Shown: positions 35,645 to 45,178 of the stretch, piece by piece
How positions within the stretch are numbered: position 1 is the first letter of the stretch
Layout: each line of letters opens with the position of its first letter
Source of the DNA: Pohlia nutans
Lineage: Eukaryota > Streptophyta > Bryopsida > Bryales > Mniaceae
Direction of reading: 5' to 3'
Assembly (NCBI GenBank): GCA_022496805.1
Contig: CM040100.1
Span: 25,697,009 to 25,761,008 of the forward strand
Length of the DNA: 64,000 nucleotides
Program-made: the position numbers and the translations under genes
Notes under the pieces: model-generated
Databases searched by the model: none
The model's input: the letters and a program-made list of their open reading frames with translations, nothing else
Told to the model about the DNA's origin: nothing

Positions 35645-36214
35645 CTAAACTGTTGTTTTGATGATTTCAGTAGCTTCAAGAATCTTCTTTGTTTCGTCGA
35701 AGCTAAGGGTAGGGGTATGCATGAACTTGTCATTATCAAAGTCTAGTTTGCAAACGAACCGAAATACGTAATAGATGTGCTTGCAGTTGACATAAGCACC
35801 ACGCTTGCCAACACTTGAACCGTTCATGCTAACAAAGTGTGGGCAAGTGCACGATGGAAAGTTAGACAATGTGACGTTGTAAACTTTCTGATCTGGCTCC
35901 ACTCCAGACTACATTGTGATGACTGCACCAAGTCCAGGATATGGAATGATCTTCACCGCTTGGATAATAGCCTTGACGTTCCTTGCACTCTCCCATTGGT
36001 TGCGATGGGCCTCACACGGAGCTTTAGGACAGCGTCGAACGGTCTTGCCGCCTCCAATAGAAGGAACTTTATCTGCGTGAGCGGGTTGAGGATAATTCCA
36101 GACCACGGGCTCAAATATTTTGGAGGTCGTAAAGAGGCGGCGAGGTGACATGGCGGTTTTAGATTGCAATCAAAATCCTGCCTCTTCCAATTCCATAATT
36201 TCTGAACGTGTGAG
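35645..36214 (-). pseudogene. Mutator-like transposase copy A, C-terminal SWIM part
   Basis: The frame contains P-R-R-L-F-T-T-S-K, a linker, I-I-P-Y-P-G-L-G-A-V-I-T-M, and the SWIM zinc finger: C-T-C-P-H-F, then C-K-H-I-Y-Y-V-F. Against copy B it has in-frame TGA at 36170-36172 (CGA in copy B) and TAG at 35909-35911 (CAG in copy B). The upstream part of the same gene resumes at 40192, beyond an inserted element; 36210-36214 (GTGAG) is the left target duplication. Confidence 0.8.
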
Positions 36215-37740
36215 TGTCGTAGCACGTGATACCGGATATTCCCCTAGAGCGCACTTTTTCGTGTCAAGAACGCTCGTAGAGGTGATTTCCGGGTTATCGT
36301 TCCGCGGAGATTCTGTGAAGTGGGAAGTTTCCGGAGATGGTCCCGGACTGGTGATCTCTCTCTCTCTCGTCACCAGCTGAATTCCTCTCTCCTACTGAAC
36401 CGGGCCTTCTCCTACTGGCTGACCCGGTTATGGCTAGTTCCGGTTTTCGTCCGAGTTGGGAATTTATCCAACCCTACTCTATCCGGTCTATCCAAACAAC
36501 TCAAACCGGTTTACATTAACTTTTGTTTTCCTTCAGAGGGTTCTCCATTTGCCTTTAGCGGTGCTGGATTTAAAGACACACCCTTCCTGCTGATTCAAGT
36601 GATGGGAACTTCACTACCATCCGGTTATTCTAACTCAACTCCTCAATCCGGGTAATTCCCGTACTGCACTTCAACTGCAGGTTCATCCCAAACCCACAGC
36701 CGGTCACTTAAGCGCAACCCGGTTTTCCCCCTTCTACAAATACTACAACGACTTGATAACCGGGATGGACCCTTATCCGGGGTGTCCGGAATCGGTTGGA
36801 CTCCTAACAGTTCGTTTTACTCTGATCATTCCGGCTCTTCGGATCGCATGGTCTGCCCAGATGCTGGAACCTCAACCGGACTACCCGTCCAGGAGTTCTG
36901 AGAGGACCGGAGTACCCCCTCCTATCCACTCAGCTACTAATCCGGTTATACCTTGCAACCGAGCACGCAACAACCCACATTCAAAAAATCTCTGAGTTTC
37001 CCAATACCCGGACTCTTAACTGGATCTACAACAGAACCCGGTTACTCTGGCTACTCCGGACTAATCTGTCACACGGTCTACCCAAGTGCTGGCACCTCAA
37101 CCGGACTACCCATACAGGAGTTCTGAGAGGACCGGAGTACCCCCTCCTGTCCACTCAGCCACTAACCCGGATTATACCATGAAACTAAGCACAGACCAAC
37201 CCGATCAGTCCTTCCGGTCACCAAGGGACTAATTGGACCACTATCTCAATCAATAACCACACACACACACATATACAAACAATCCGGTTCGTAGAAGAGT
37301 ATGCCTATGATTATTCACAAAGAGAAAAATGGTACACAAAAAGACCCCAGGAATGAGGAACATCCCTGGATAAAAAGAAAACACAAAGCCGACCAGATCC
37401 GGGGAACCCGCAGATCCTAAAAACCCGGGATCCGGAAAACCGGGGGACTACCCCACGATTAGTTCTCTGCCTACACTGCAACTAACATTAGAATCCTACC
37501 AACTAATTCCAAACGGAATCCTACCCTACTGTACAAAGGCTCACAAGGCCGGATCTGTCAAACTCGGAACCCTAACTACTCAGCCGCTCCCTAGCAGCTG
37601 TCCCCGATCCGATCCCTCCAATCCGCTTCCTTGCTCACCGCGTTCTCCTGCCGTTCGCTTACCGGTTCGCGCCGTTGCGCACAACCCCGTTGACCGTCCG
37701 GGTCGCCTCCTGGCCCACCCTCTGGTCTTCCATCCACACC

Positions 37741-38142
37741 CTATTGGGCATCCGTCTCCGCCATCTCTCCATCCAGATTCAGAAACCCGGTCAGGCTTGC
37801 TTCTCTTGGCTCGGCTGCCTGAACCGGCTCCATCCCGCCCATCATCCGGGAACTCCGATCCAGAGTGGGAAGTCTCCCTCCCATCAACCGGTCTAGTTCT
37901 CCTTCCTGGGGCGCATTGTCAGACATCCGGAAGTTCCCTTGCAACTCACTTCCGGATAGGTGGGCCCTCCCATCCCTGTGGCTAGTCTCCACCGCTTCCG
38001 GTTCAGGTGCGGTTGAACACCTTGTCAGCACCTCTGCTGCCAATGCCCGGAACTCCACTAGTGCCTCTTCCACCCGGGCAGCATATTTCTTCACTATGCC
38101 TTTTACCCGGTCGATGTCATCCTCCTCGGAATCACTCATCAA
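37741..38142 (-). CDS. Small acidic ORF of the inserted element
   Basis: A 133-codon frame beginning M-M-S-D-S-E-E-D-D-I-D, charged and probably partly helical (V-K-K-Y-A-A-R-V-E-E-A-L-V-E). No family is recognised. It lies downstream of the larger element ORF on the same strand and could be a continuation of it. Confidence 0.35.
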   Translation of the reverse strand: MMSDSEEDDIDRVKGIVKKYAARVEEALVEFRALAAEVLTRCSTAPEPEAVETSHRDGRAHLSGSELQGNFRMSDNAPQEGELDRLMGGRLPTLDRSSRMMGGMEPVQAAEPREASLTGFLNLDGEMAETDAQ

Positions 38143-38426
38143 TTCATCGTACAGCCGCGCCTTGGTCTGTACTTCCCATCCGGTTGGAACAACCGGGATA
38201 CAGTCTCGAAGCAGGTCCGGTCCTGTTGTTCCCTGGTCCGGATAGTCCGCTTCGCCCGCCTAAGCTCCCTTCTCTATTCCCGCAAGAGCTGAGTCACTCC
38301 GCTGGCCTCCTTGCGAGCCTGGATTCCCTCCCGCCGGATTTGCTTGACCATTTCCGGGAACTCCTTCACATCCGTACTCCGGAGGACATTCCCCATTCCC
38401 CTCACCGCGTTGTAGAGGGGAGTATA

Positions 38427-39698
38427 CTACTCCTCCACCATCTCCAATGCTGTCCGGATTGGCCCGAGCATGACGTCCGCTCTCGCGAGGATTGGCACGT
38501 CCGGTCGTGCCTCCCGGTTCGGCTCTGCTGCAGGGGTGGGCTCCTCTCTCCGGCCTGGTGCATCCTCCCGGTTTCGCTCCCCAGCATCCGGTTCCGATCC
38601 TGCTCCCACCTTATGCTTCCCCTTTTCCTGCGCACTTGCCTTCCGGTTGCTGGGACAAGGTTCTACGGTGGCACGGTCACCTCTACCGTTCACCGGAGTG
38701 GTCTTCATCCGGTTTGTGGTCTTCTTCCTGAGAGGCAACGCGTCCTCTCGGGGAGGAGAAATCTCCCGGAGGTCCGAATCCTGCCCTTCGTCACTCCGGA
38801 TGACCCGCTTCCGCTTTTGCGGCTGCTGTCCCCAGGCGTGCACGGAGGGACCCTCTCCTTCCGGTCTTGCAGTCTCCACCGGTTCCTTCCTCTTTCGCCC
38901 CTCCTCCGCTAATGGGCTTCTTCCACCCGGTTGTCTTCCTTCCGGGTCTTCTCTCCTCTTCCTGCGCTCCTCCGGTCGCGGACTGGTACCTCCCGGTTTC
39001 TCCTGTTTCTTCCTTTGCTCCTCCGGTTGGTTCCCATCCGGACGGGTTTTGCGCGCTTTGCCTGGGCACCGGTCCGCTGGAGTCGGGGTCGGTTTCTCCA
39101 ATCTCGCCTTCTCCCTTTCCGTGAGACATCCGTGCTTATCATACAGGTGGTAAAGGAAAGGGGTAATGGGGCAACCTTTTGCTCCCCCGATCTTCATGGC
39201 TTCCCGGTTGACAATTTCTTGTATCACCACTCCCCATCCGATTACCCTTTTGTAATGGAGCGCGGATAAGATACCCTTTGCCAACTTGATCGTGACAGTG
39301 GTGGGCTTATCCGGGCTGAGGATTGGTACCAGAAATTGCAGCAGTCGCTTCTCCCGGGGATTCCGGCAATGGTCCACCCGGAATCCGTCCTTCTCCAATA
39401 TCTCGGAGAAACGCTCTTTCACCCATTCCGAGTCTCCCTTCTAGCCCGACTCAAGTCCGTACCCGCAGTCCGGAAGGCTGTATGTATAGCTCCAGTGCTC
39501 CCAGGTCCAATTCTTGCACTTTTCCCGGATGCGGTTCTCCCGGAAGACTGACGGCACTGGCTTCCCTTGTACTTCCGCCAGTATTCCGGTATCCTGGATA
39601 TCCCAGTTCCGGTACACGAGCTCCTCGCATTGCATGGTCGCGAGGTCGCAGCGCAACATCTCAAAGTCGCCCGGATGCGGGGGCACTTCCGGAATCAC
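38427..39698 (-). CDS. Main ORF of the inserted element, gag-like/unknown, with one in-frame TAG
   Basis: Frames 39698-39441 and 39422-38427 are the same frame, separated by TAG at 39441-39443. The first part has K-N-W-T-W-E-H-W; the middle has T-V-T-I-K-L-A-K-G-I-L-S-A-L-H-Y-K-R and P-I-T-P-F-L-Y-H-L-Y, faintly like plant 'putative transposon protein' gag-like modules. The last 180 residues are highly charged R/E/P/G-rich low complexity. No protease, reverse transcriptase or integrase motif is seen. The fragment at 62-283 is a relative. The gag-like role is inferred. Confidence 0.45.
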
Positions 39699-39803
39699 CT
39701 TCTTCTCCGTGATTCAGTTTCCTGCAACGCTCTCTCCTCCCCGTGTCATTGCTACAGACTCTGGGCGCAATCTTTCCCTCTTCCGCGAACTGCGCCTCAG
39801 TGT

Positions 39804-40106
39804 CTAGCGCTCCTTCTGCTCCGGTCCCACACTATCAATTCTACTGCTATCCGGAAATACAAAATTCTGTTGGCGCGGAAGACTGGAACTGTAGAGAGAG
39901 AATGAACAGTGGGTCGCCCAATTTAAACCGGCCCACTTCAATGCTCGGATCGTGGCCGGGTCCATCGGAGACCCGTCCTCGCCTATCCGGTCGCCCATCC
40001 GGTTTCCACCCGGAATCCGCTGTCTAGCTAGTCCTGCAGTAATTCTACTAGGCTGCGCATGGACACCGCTCTCTCTCCAAATAAATAACTGGGCCGTTAT
40101 GGCCAT
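39804..40106 (-). CDS. Short 5' ORF of the inserted element
   Basis: A 100-codon frame between the element end and the main ORF, read in the same direction. It has no recognised domain and may be leader sequence. Confidence 0.25.
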   Translation of the reverse strand: MAITAQLFIWRESGVHAQPSRITAGLARQRIPGGNRMGDRIGEDGSPMDPATIRALKWAGLNWATHCSFSLYSSSLPRQQNFVFPDSSRIDSVGPEQKER

Positions 40107-40191
40107 TACTTCTCCTATTTATGGCAGAAAGGCTACTCCTAGTTGCCCTAGAAACCCTAACTAGCCGCTTTTGGGAAAACGAGGTTTGACA

Positions 40192-43100
40192 GTGAGGTCC
40201 GTCCCCACTAGAACGGGCCAAATGTCAGGGATGTTGGGTCGCGTTAGCACGTGTCCACGCTTGGGTCCCATGACACATCGAGCAATTTGATCAGGGCAAA
40301 ACCAGAAATCTTCGGTTTTGTGTCGAGCTCCTCTGAACGTTGGAACTTGCCTCTCACCTTTGTACGTGGGAGCAGCGGTGGCCTTACCACCCTTGGCAAT
40401 GACCATCTTGCACTTGATGTTTGTTTGGGCTTGAACAGCGTGGCACTTGTTCTTCGCCTTGTGCGAAATTCTAGCAATGTGCCACTCGTGAACGTTGCAG
40501 TCGGTTTCTTGCACGTGCGTGACGTGTGGCATTGGAGAAGTAACCTCTGGAATTGGTTGAAGTTGCACTCTTGCAGAAGCGGATCTTGTTTGGACTCGAG
40601 GATGTGAGGAGTTAACTTTGTCCGGGTGATGCGAATCACCCTCGGACCCAATCGGGAGGTCCAGCTTCCTTTTAACAGATCCAAAGAGCTCCTCTCCTTC
40701 TAAATGAGGGACTCGTGTACAAACATCCTCTGCTCCCGGCATTTCGCTGAGGGCTTGGGCAATCTTTTTTCCATCCAGCGATGCCATTGCCAGCTTAAGC
40801 TTGAGGTCATGCTTCGAGGGGCCCTTCCCAGATGCGCCGCCACAAAGATAGGAGCATTAGTTGGTCATTTGCATAAAGGCACGGATCCAGTCGTCACAAG
40901 TTGCTACAAACAAGTCGGTGCCTCGCTTTCCGGACGCTTGAAGCCACTTATTCTGAACTGTCTCCGAGAGGTTGCAGGTCGGAATCTCAGCAAGTTCGTC
41001 AGGGGTAAGGTCCTGTTTCACATTTCAACAAGGAAGAATGGTAAGTGAATGGGGTTTAGATATAGAATAGGGATAAATAAGTGCAAATGAAATGAGAGTT
41101 CAGCATTAGTCTCACCGTCTCCATGAACCCTCCCCATTGGCGATAACGAAAGTGCCAAAATGCTAACCAATCTTCAAGTTCTCGGATCGAATCTTCATCA
41201 GCTGCACCAAACGAATACCACCAGGCCTTCAATTGCAAGTACATCTGATCTGCTTCTGCCATGGTTGTGGCATCCTTGTATTGCCGACAAAGCCAAATAT
41301 GTTGTGCTTGGAACGCCTTGGCAATGTGCTTTTCGGTATGCTTGTGCATGGAGGTAGCCCAATGGAAAAGGCAGGTTCGTTCGCGGTCCACCATAGGAAC
41401 TTTGGGGTCACCCGAACCATATACGGTTCGTACAGCATTGAAATTGGCTTGTGCGCTATCGCACATGAATCCTTTGAAATCTGGATTGGGCACACCATTG
41501 TCTTTCATGACGTTATTCAAGCAATTCCAAAATATCATCTGGCCTTCTGTACCCTCGGTCTGCATATCACACACTCCAATAGTCATCACTTTGCAATATT
41601 TTGAATCATACACATTGCACGCTAGCGTTGTCCACGACTTCACCCTCTTCACGTGATCAAACATCACGAAGCAATGTTCGAGATCGCCTCCGGGTTGCAT
41701 TCGTCTCACAAAATCAACGCCGCTGCCAGGACCGTCAACGAGCATTTTGAATAAGTATACTTTGTTTTTGCCTTGTCCAGGGAACACACTGTCGTGAATA
41801 AACTCTATCTTTGCATGACTCTTCATAGTAAGAATTTGGTCTATCTCGCCAGCACCTTTCAGCTTATTGCAATATGTAGCAATGATGTTGCGAACACTGG
41901 GGGAACTGAGGAGTTGGAATTTATCCATAACTTTTTCTAGAGCCTCTTCGCAGAGCATCTCCTTGAGTCCGTCCCCATTGTGAATGAGGAACGTCCCCAA
42001 AAATTCTTTGCTTGCAGCCAGTGCAATGGCAAAATTCTTTGCCGAAGGAGTCTTGGCCACCTCTTGAGCAATCAACTCCGTTACAGTCTCCATAGTCTCC
42101 CTGCATTGCCCTTCAGCCACCGGGTGTTTGTGATTTCCTAAATGGATGCACGCTCACGACATGTCACCAGCGCTGACCACATAATAGAAAGGAGCTGCAC
42201 AAAAATCAATGCAGGTAGGGGGCTTCTTGCAAACTTTGCAAACTAGTGAAGAATCTGCAGGGGGGTCTTGACATACACCAAAAGGAAGTGTAGTGGTGCC
42301 AGACCACTCCGTCTCGTTCACCTTTGAAGTCCTTGCAAAGTAATCACAGTCTTTGTTCTTGCAAACCAAATGTCCCACGCAGCTCGACCTTTTGAACTTC
42401 AAACCTAGGTTGTTGTGGATATTAGACGTCAATGTGCGACACCATGCATGACCGTCGTAGCGCTTGTCCATTCCCTCTAAAGAAGAATTAGCACTTCCAC
42501 GACAAGGTGGCAATTCAAACACGACATTTCCATCGAACTTGGTGGGAAGGAATTTGACTTTGTGATACTCGACAGCATCAAAATCTATTTGAGCTATTTC
42601 GTTACGACAACGTGGAACACTGGACAACTTTCTAAGGCACTGCATCACACTCAAACACTCTGAAGATACTGGAAATACTGGAGGAAGAGACCAAGATGAC
42701 GAGGTAGGAGTATTGGCTGGAGTGCGAGTTCCAGAGGGAGTATTAGATGAAGAGGGAAAGGAGACTAATTTACTTGGATGTTGACATGCACGTGAGGTCG
42801 AGCGAGTATGCCCATCAGACTCAGAAGTCAAATCAATTAATGGTTCCACTGGCTCCTACTTGACATTGCAAAGTTTCATCATGATATTAGTCACAGAACG
42901 TCCTTTGTCAGAGGATTGATGACTACCGGCACGTGAAAGAGGTAGTTGAACAGTAGAACCATCTGACATGGGTGCAAGGATCTCAGTGGAGGCAGCTACA
43001 GTCTCAGGAGCTAAACCATACGCTCTATATTGCCCAGGATGGAGAAGCCAGTAGAATCCTTCCTTATCACTACATTTTGACTGTAAGATTGCCTCTTTTA

Positions 43101-43260
43101 TGAATCCATAGTTGGCTAAGACCTCTTCCTCCAACATGATAGAAGACTCACAAAAACCAAATTGAATATGCAAGAGATGGGTAGGCACTCGGACAAACCC
43201 TTCTTCACCAATCGGCACCTTCAAGGGGACATCGTGACCTGCAGCAAGGATGTTGGCCAT
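40192..43260 (-). pseudogene. Mutator-like transposase copy A, N-terminal and catalytic part
   Basis: The start ATG is at 43260 (M-A-N-I-L-A-A-G-H-D-V-P). The frame runs to the first intron at about 41116 with two in-frame stops, TAG 42856-42858 and TGA 42154-42156. In order: a Cys/His domain (S-C-V-G-H-L-V-C-K-N-K-D-C-D-Y-F), H-L-G-N-H-K-H-P-V, and the transposase core with acidic blocks F-D-H-V, T-E-G-T-E-G-Q, F-M-C-D-S-A-Q-A-N-F, then C-L-F-H-W and an H. The intron has a GTGAG donor after G-G-F-M-E-T and a AACAG acceptor at about 41013. The next exon runs to the insertion at 40196. MULE transposases cut and integrate DNA through a DDE RNase H fold. Stops and the inserted element disable this copy. 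Confidence 0.85.
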
Positions 43261-44058
43261 GGAATAAAGGCAGTGGGCTGCTGTGAATCTAATAGAACTA
43301 ATATGCGTAATACATAGAGGACAATACGAATGGGGAAGTGAGATGCAAATGAAGCCAAATGCATTGAAGATATATACAACAGTACAGGGGAAATAGGAAT
43401 CACAATAATTCAAGGTACGACAAGGCTTCATGGGTCTTTGACGGCGCTCTAGTCTAAACTTGACGCACAACGTGGCTATCAAGAGGAAATGAAAACTGCA
43501 AGGTGGAAAGACTGACATGAGCATTATTAGTGTACAATAAATAATTAGTACGTGATTGATTTGCATTTGTATATGTCATTTGTCATTTGTCACATCCATA
43601 TGGAGAGGGTTAGACGCAGAAGTGGCTGTTAGCAATTTAGAATTGGCGTGCAAAGGAAAATAGTATGATGCGAGGATTGTAAAATTATGTTAGTCGACAG
43701 TGGAAATATAATGGCGAAGATGTCTCACATCATCATGGTATGGGCTCTGACAGGGAGATTGGATTTTATTGTGAAGTCAAGGACGGCGCTCACAGACTAT
43801 ATTATTGGAAATAACCCATCAAAAGCTAATCCATTTATCATGCCTTGGTGTCAATAGTCAATAAAATTGAATTAACGCGTTCAGTTAAGTTTGATGCTAC
43901 AAACTCGCGATTTCAAATTTGAAAAATGTGCATTACCTACTATTATATGGTGTGCCTGGAATGGTATTTAAGCGCACATCTCCAGGCCTTGGCAAATCAT
44001 ATGAGATGTAGTTTCTCCATGTAATGGAGTTTTGTGATTTCTATATGTTGTTGGAATA
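43261..44058. other. 5' flank of Mutator-like copy A, no gene
   Basis: AT-rich. The minus-strand frame extends open upstream of 43260 to 43566, but that part is hydrophobic with no similarity, so I place the start at 43260. No inverted match to the element end at 35075 was found here. Confidence 0.35.
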
Positions 44059-44451
44059 TTGACACTTGTTCGAGTAGATAAGTTGGCTTTCCAATATAGT
44101 GTTATATCCATGAGCCAAATGCTTGACAAAAACTGTCATCTCGACTCTGAGGGACCCAGTGTACAAAAGAAAAAGAAGAAAAGAGGCCGATTAATGTTTT
44201 CAAGTAAACGAGCACTGGAGCGTTCAAAGATGAGGCCTCCCAAACCAAAGTCTCAGGTGCAGGATATTCAGGAATGCATGCCCATGAGTATAGATTTTGG
44301 AGATGTCGATGTAGCAGACTTCGGATGTTCTCAAAATATCATGACATACATCGACATGATAGACGAGGGGGGATCACAAGAAGACATCATAAGCGACGAA
44401 GACGAGGGGTGGCAATATGTAAGTGATCCATTGAACAAGCTCTATTCTTAG
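44059..44451 (+). CDS. Small hypothetical ORF
   Basis: 130 codons with a basic K-K-K-K-K-R-G-R-L stretch (possible nuclear signal) near residue 37 and an acidic C-terminal half (D-E-D-E-G-W). No family is recognised and no intron or paralogue supports it. It lies on the strand of the ParB-like gene 3 kb downstream and could be an upstream exon of it, but nothing shows this. Confidence 0.3.
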   Translation: MTLVRVDKLAFQYSVISMSQMLDKNCHLDSEGPSVQKKKKKRGRLMFSSKRALERSKMRPPKPKSQVQDIQECMPMSIDFGDVDVADFGCSQNIMTYIDMIDEGGSQEDIISDEDEGWQYVSDPLNKLYS

Positions 44452-44480
44452 TGCATTTTGTGTTAATCAATTAGTGAGGA

Positions 44481-44638
44481 TAGTGCTAGAAAATCCTCAG
44501 TACTTATACACTAATTTTCCTTGCTGATTTTACACTAATTTCTCTCGCTAATCAATTAGTGAGGATATTAGCGAGAGAAATTGGTGTAAAATTAGCGAAG
44601 AAAATTAGTGTAAAAGTACTGAGGATTTTCTAGCACTA
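44481..44638. mobile_element. 158 bp foldback element
   Basis: Bases 44481-44551 and 44568-44638 are near-perfect reverse complements (ends TAGTGCTAGAAAATCCTCAG) around a centre of about 16 bases that repeats the left flanking phrase CAATTAGTGAGGATA. The flanks share GTGAGG near both ends, a possible imperfect target duplication. Almost the whole element is a hairpin. Confidence 0.75.
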
Positions 44639-44759
44639 GGTGAGGCTTTGGAATCGCACTTCTTGAATATTTGGATGTATAGTAGCTTAGGCTGTAGGGT
44701 TGCGAATAGGGTCTGGGGCACACGAGTGCGGCTGGGGTATGGAGGCCGCATGTTCTGGA

Positions 44760-44990
44760 CTTCTGGGGATGCAGTACCACTCGAGCTCGTTGATGCGCTG
44801 CCTCCCACTCGTGAGGTCATTGACGCGCTGCCTCCCACTCGTGAGCTCGTTGATGCAGTACCACTCGTGAGCTCGTTGATGCCTCCCAGCTTGATGACCT
44901 CCCATCTTGATGTTTGTTTTCCTGCCTCCCAGCTTGATATCATTTTTGATGCGCTGCCTCCCATATTGTTTATGCGCTCCCTCCCACATT
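44760..44990. repeat. Degenerate short tandem repeats
   Basis: Units of CTCGTTGATGCGCTGCCTCCCACTCGTGAG type, about 30 bp, are repeated roughly six times with decay (GCCTCCCAGCTTGAT variants towards 44940). Open frames across both strands reflect the repeat. Confidence 0.55.
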
Positions 44991-45178
44991 CTTGACTGCG
45001 ATGGATACTCATGAAATTGCGTTTTTGCACAGGGGAAATCATGCTCGTACGTTGGAGATCCGCCAGTAACGAATGCGATGAGCACGACGAGGCAAAATTC
45101 TGGAGCTCCTACGGCAGTCGCCAGGATTCGCGAGGTGGGTTCTCCTAATCCCTAAAACTCTTCTCTTTGGACCTTTAG

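Larger units (their letters stand above)
36215..40191 (-). mobile_element. 3,977 bp TG...CA element inserted in Mutator-like copy A
   Basis: The element starts TGTCGTAGCACG and ends AGGTTTGACA, flanked by GTGAG at 36210-36214 and 40192-40196. Removing it and one GTGAG joins the Mutator-like gene exactly as in copy B. TG...CA ends and a 5 bp duplication point to an LTR-retrotransposon-type integration. I found no pair of LTRs inside: neither end sequence recurs. It may be a very large solo LTR, a deleted element, or an unusual non-autonomous element. Open frames are on the minus strand (37741-38142, 38427-39698, 39804-40106). There is a direct duplication of about 120 bp at 36845-36960 and 37072-37185. 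Confidence 0.8.

Noticed and set aside
38007..38912. Plus-strand 301-codon frame
   Set aside because: It is the antisense shadow of the charged minus-strand ORF 38427-39422 in GC-rich sequence.
16325..42858. Reassigned TAG/TAA (glutamine) genetic code, as in some ulvophyte algae, to explain many in-frame TAG codons
   Set aside because: TGA codons interrupt homologous frames as well (42154, 36170, 9526, 62166), the young gag frame ends in TAA, and direct comparison of copies shows C-to-T mutations at several stops.
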